Below, piece after piece: positions 63,763-64,000 of a stretch of 64,000 nt of DNA; position 1 is the first letter of the stretch, and each line of letters starts with the position of its first letter. The stretch lies in assembly GCA_964500225.1 (NCBI GenBank), contig CAZCOA010000002.1, positions 1-64,000 on the forward strand, given 5' to 3'. A program made the translations under genes and the position numbers. Under the pieces are notes generated by a model that saw nothing but the letters and a program-made list of their open reading frames with translations, was not told the origin of the DNA and did not search any database. The stretch comes from JAAYDY01 sp964500225. GTDB taxonomy: Bacteria > Planctomycetota > Phycisphaerae > FEN-1346 > JAACEH01.

Positions 63763-64000
63763 CGTCCCACATGTAGCGCAGGTCGAGGTCCTTGGCGGCA
63801 CGGACTTCGTCGGCACGGCTGACGGACGTCGCGTGCGGCGCGTTGTGGAGTTTGTCGGCGTCGGCCTTGGCCTCGGCGACAATGTCGGCCAGCACAGAGG
63901 CAAACCCATCGAGGGTCCGTCGCCGCTCGGTCTCCGTGGGCTCGATCATCATGGCCTCGTCCACGATCAGCGGGAAGTAGACCGTCGGCGGGTGGATGCC
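63752..64000 (-). CDS. gcvPB: Glycine dehydrogenase (decarboxylating) subunit 2, C-terminal part (partial)
   Basis: The frame runs off the right edge, and the last 82 residues are visible. They begin IHPPTVYFPLIVDEAMMIEPTETERRRTLDGF, the conserved C-terminal region of GcvPB, the PLP-carrying P-protein half of the glycine cleavage system. The stop at 63752-63754 lies inside the lipoate-ligase-like gene. The catalytic PLP region is outside the window. Confidence 0.93.
   Translation of the reverse strand, partial: GIHPPTVYFPLIVDEAMMIEPTETERRRTLDGFASVLADIVAEAKADADKLHNAPHATSVSRADEVRAAKDLDLRYMWDDAK

Overview
This is a GC-rich draft bacterial contig. A run of 100 Ns at 34376-34475 marks an assembly join. 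It comes from a diderm, most likely a member of the PVC group (a planctomycete close to Phycisphaerae). That placement is inferred from an outer-membrane TonB-dependent receptor with its energising complex, a PEP-CTERM protein, several secreted beta-helix or TPR proteins, pilin-like FTLVE genes, and conserved gene blocks that lack usual members (rnpA-yidD without rpmH beside it; nusA-infB without rimP or ylxR). The stop codons are standard, and TGA is used widely as a stop.

Layout. 1-3407 (minus strand): a biotin pair (bioA-bioD) behind an S-adenosylmethionine hydrolase-like gene and a small lipoprotein. 3605-5935 (plus): miaA, a membrane protein, rnpA and yidD. 6114-7690 (minus): coaD and a YdjY-domain secreted protein. 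7830-10512 (plus): a secreted esterase and an anchored coiled-coil protein. 10646-14225 (minus): a membrane coiled-coil/TPR-like protein with a strikingly structured leader (11971-12105), a family 9 glycosyltransferase and mnmA. 14297-16063: tRNA-Met with clear promoter and terminator, then a parallel beta-helix protein. 16932-30501 (plus): the centrepiece, a ten-gene surface and uptake locus. It encodes a secreted protein, a PEP-CTERM protein, a beta-helix surface protein, a TPR lipoprotein, a TonB-dependent receptor, a DUF3450-like protein, a TtpC-like proton-channel fusion, ExbB, ExbD, TonB and a TPR lipoprotein. It ends at a strong bidirectional terminator.

30800-33695 (minus): an NfeD-like protein, flotillin, a DUF3467 protein, a 39-codon cysteine-containing ORF and an aberrant tRNA-Pro-like element. 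34080-34475: the 3' part of a corrinoid adenosyltransferase gene, cut by the gap. 34503-42823 (plus): tex, a bifunctional class II aldolase/short-chain dehydrogenase, a YbjQ protein, a sorbose-phosphate-reductase-like dehydrogenase, a YihY-family membrane protein and an Mth938-like protein. 43027-46596 (plus): a second secreted esterase (with a PKD domain) and three pilin-like genes. 46608-49195: nadA (minus), a cyclophilin-like protein, a rhomboid gene with one in-frame TGA, and the decayed remains of a sugar ABC-transporter ATPase gene. 49346-61702 (plus): a translation/transcription block (nusA, infB, ylxP, rbfA), an endonuclease III-like gene, hisG, a very large TPR protein, a YebC regulator and a radical SAM/SPASM protein. 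61802-64000 (minus): the end of gcvPB, a lipoate-protein ligase-like gene and an M20 amidohydrolase, all overlapping.

How the genes work together. The 16932-30501 locus looks like one dedicated machine: surface proteins that may capture a ligand, an outer-membrane receptor with a carboxypeptidase-regulatory-like domain, and its own inner-membrane motor of the TonB2/TtpC kind. The ligand cannot be read from the sequence. The gcvPB and lipoate-ligase genes fit together, since the glycine cleavage system needs a lipoylated H protein. The best candidates for undescribed biology are the pseudoknot-like leader RNA at 11971-12105, the tiny cysteine ORF joined to the flotillin/NfeD/DUF3467 cluster, and the complete TonB2 locus with its unusual surface cargo. 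All functional statements come from reading motifs; no database search was run.
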